In this document: in pieces, positions 6,343 to 6,676 of the stretch
How the letters are laid out: every line of letters starts with the position of its first letter
Position numbering within the stretch: the stretch's first letter is position 1
Assembly: GCA_016875755.1 (NCBI GenBank)
Contig: VGOX01000129.1
Coordinates: 1-6,676, forward strand
DNA: 6,676 nt
From: Chloroflexota bacterium
GTDB lineage: Bacteria > Chloroflexota > Anaerolineae > Anaerolineales > Villigracilaceae
Direction: 5' to 3'
The notes under the pieces: model-generated
Seen by the model: the letters and a program-made list of their open reading frames with translations, nothing else
Databases searched by the model: none
What the model was told of the DNA's origin: nothing
Position numbers and translations under genes: made by a program

Positions 6343-6676
6343 ATGCCAGCTTCGCTCATCGGGAAAACACTCCTCAATCGTTATCGCATCGAAGAGTTTG
6401 TCACGCGCACACCACTGGGCGAACAATATCGCGCTATCGATGAGCGAAGCAATAAGTCTGTAACACTCACCATCCTTCCGAAAAGCATCGCCGAAAACGC
6501 CGAAGCCATCAAAGAGTTGGATTCCAAATCCAAACCACTACAAGATATCTCCCACCCCAACCTAACCAAATACCTTGGCATTTACCAAACACCCACTCAT
6601 GCCTTCCTGCTCGAAGAATGGGTGGACGGCCCTAGTCTGCAACACATTCTCGAAAAATCGCCCGTCAGTGCAGAGG
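6343..6676 (+). CDS. Ser/Thr protein kinase-fold protein, probable pseudokinase, N-terminal part (runs off right edge)
   Basis: The first 111 codons follow the N-lobe pattern of bacterial Pkn2/Hanks-type kinases: LLNRYRIEEF, then a glycine-loop region, EQYRAIDERSNKSV, ISHPNLTKYLGIYQT and the hinge AFLLEEWVDGPSLQHILEK. Key ATP-binding residues look lost. The loop reads VTRTPLGEQY instead of the usual LGxGGMGxVY. The beta-3 strand reads VTLTILPK, with Thr43 in place of the VAIK-type lysine. The alpha-C glutamate is also not obvious. This suggests a pseudokinase or a strongly divergent kinase that binds rather than phosphorylates. The catalytic loop (HRD/DFG) lies beyond the window. The ATG at 6343 is the only start after an in-frame TAA at 6331. 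No Shine-Dalgarno sequence is seen, so it probably depends on translation of the upstream membrane protein gene. Confidence 0.8.
   Translation, partial: MPASLIGKTLLNRYRIEEFVTRTPLGEQYRAIDERSNKSVTLTILPKSIAENAEAIKELDSKSKPLQDISHPNLTKYLGIYQTPTHAFLLEEWVDGPSLQHILEKSPVSAE

Noticed and set aside
1..6676. CRISPR array, tRNA or rRNA gene, insertion sequence or phage genes
   Set aside because: No spaced direct repeats, tRNA-like cloverleaf, transposase motifs or terminal inverted repeats were seen on reading the sequence.

Overview
The window looks like a stretch of a bacterial chromosome of moderate GC content, most likely from the Chloroflexota and probably the Anaerolineae. This is inferred from the gene set and protein style: folate-dependent TrmFO, a glutaminyl-cyclase-like M28 metallohydrolase, a soluble histidine kinase with a GGGPGLGL-type G2 box, and a multi-GAF sensor. 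No 16S or other direct taxonomic marker is present.

Layout. Positions 1-1022 hold the N-terminal 340 codons of a minus-strand multi-GAF sensor protein that runs off the left edge. An 82-base divergent intergenic region (1023-1104) follows, with a -10-like element 8 bases before each of the two start codons, so both transcripts are probably leaderless. Everything to the right is on the plus strand and tightly packed: trmFO (1105-2490); a membrane-anchored M28 / glutaminyl-cyclase-like hydrolase (2483-3454, overlapping trmFO by 8 bases); a soluble histidine kinase whose 5' part is broken (3524-4803); hflX (4763-6130, GTG start inside the kinase gene); a 67-residue two-helix membrane protein (6127-6330, ATGA overlap with hflX); and the first 111 codons of a Ser/Thr-kinase-fold protein (6343 to the right edge).

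The main anomalies are these. (1) The histidine kinase gene carries two apparent lesions near its 5' end: a probable one-base loss in a C run at 3559-3562 and an in-frame TGA at 3709-3711. Coding similarity continues on both sides, so this is either a recent pseudogene or N-terminal truncation, or assembly error. (2) The Ser/Thr kinase homologue at the right edge lacks the beta-3 lysine and most of the glycine-rich loop, so it looks like a pseudokinase. (3) The divergent promoters are mirror-like, with identical -10-to-ATG spacing.

Functionally the plus-strand run mixes tRNA modification (TrmFO), ribosome rescue or splitting (HflX), an envelope hydrolase and signalling proteins. The overlaps imply co-transcription, but no single pathway unites the genes. 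I see no CRISPR array, tRNA, rRNA, insertion sequence or convincing novel defence system here.
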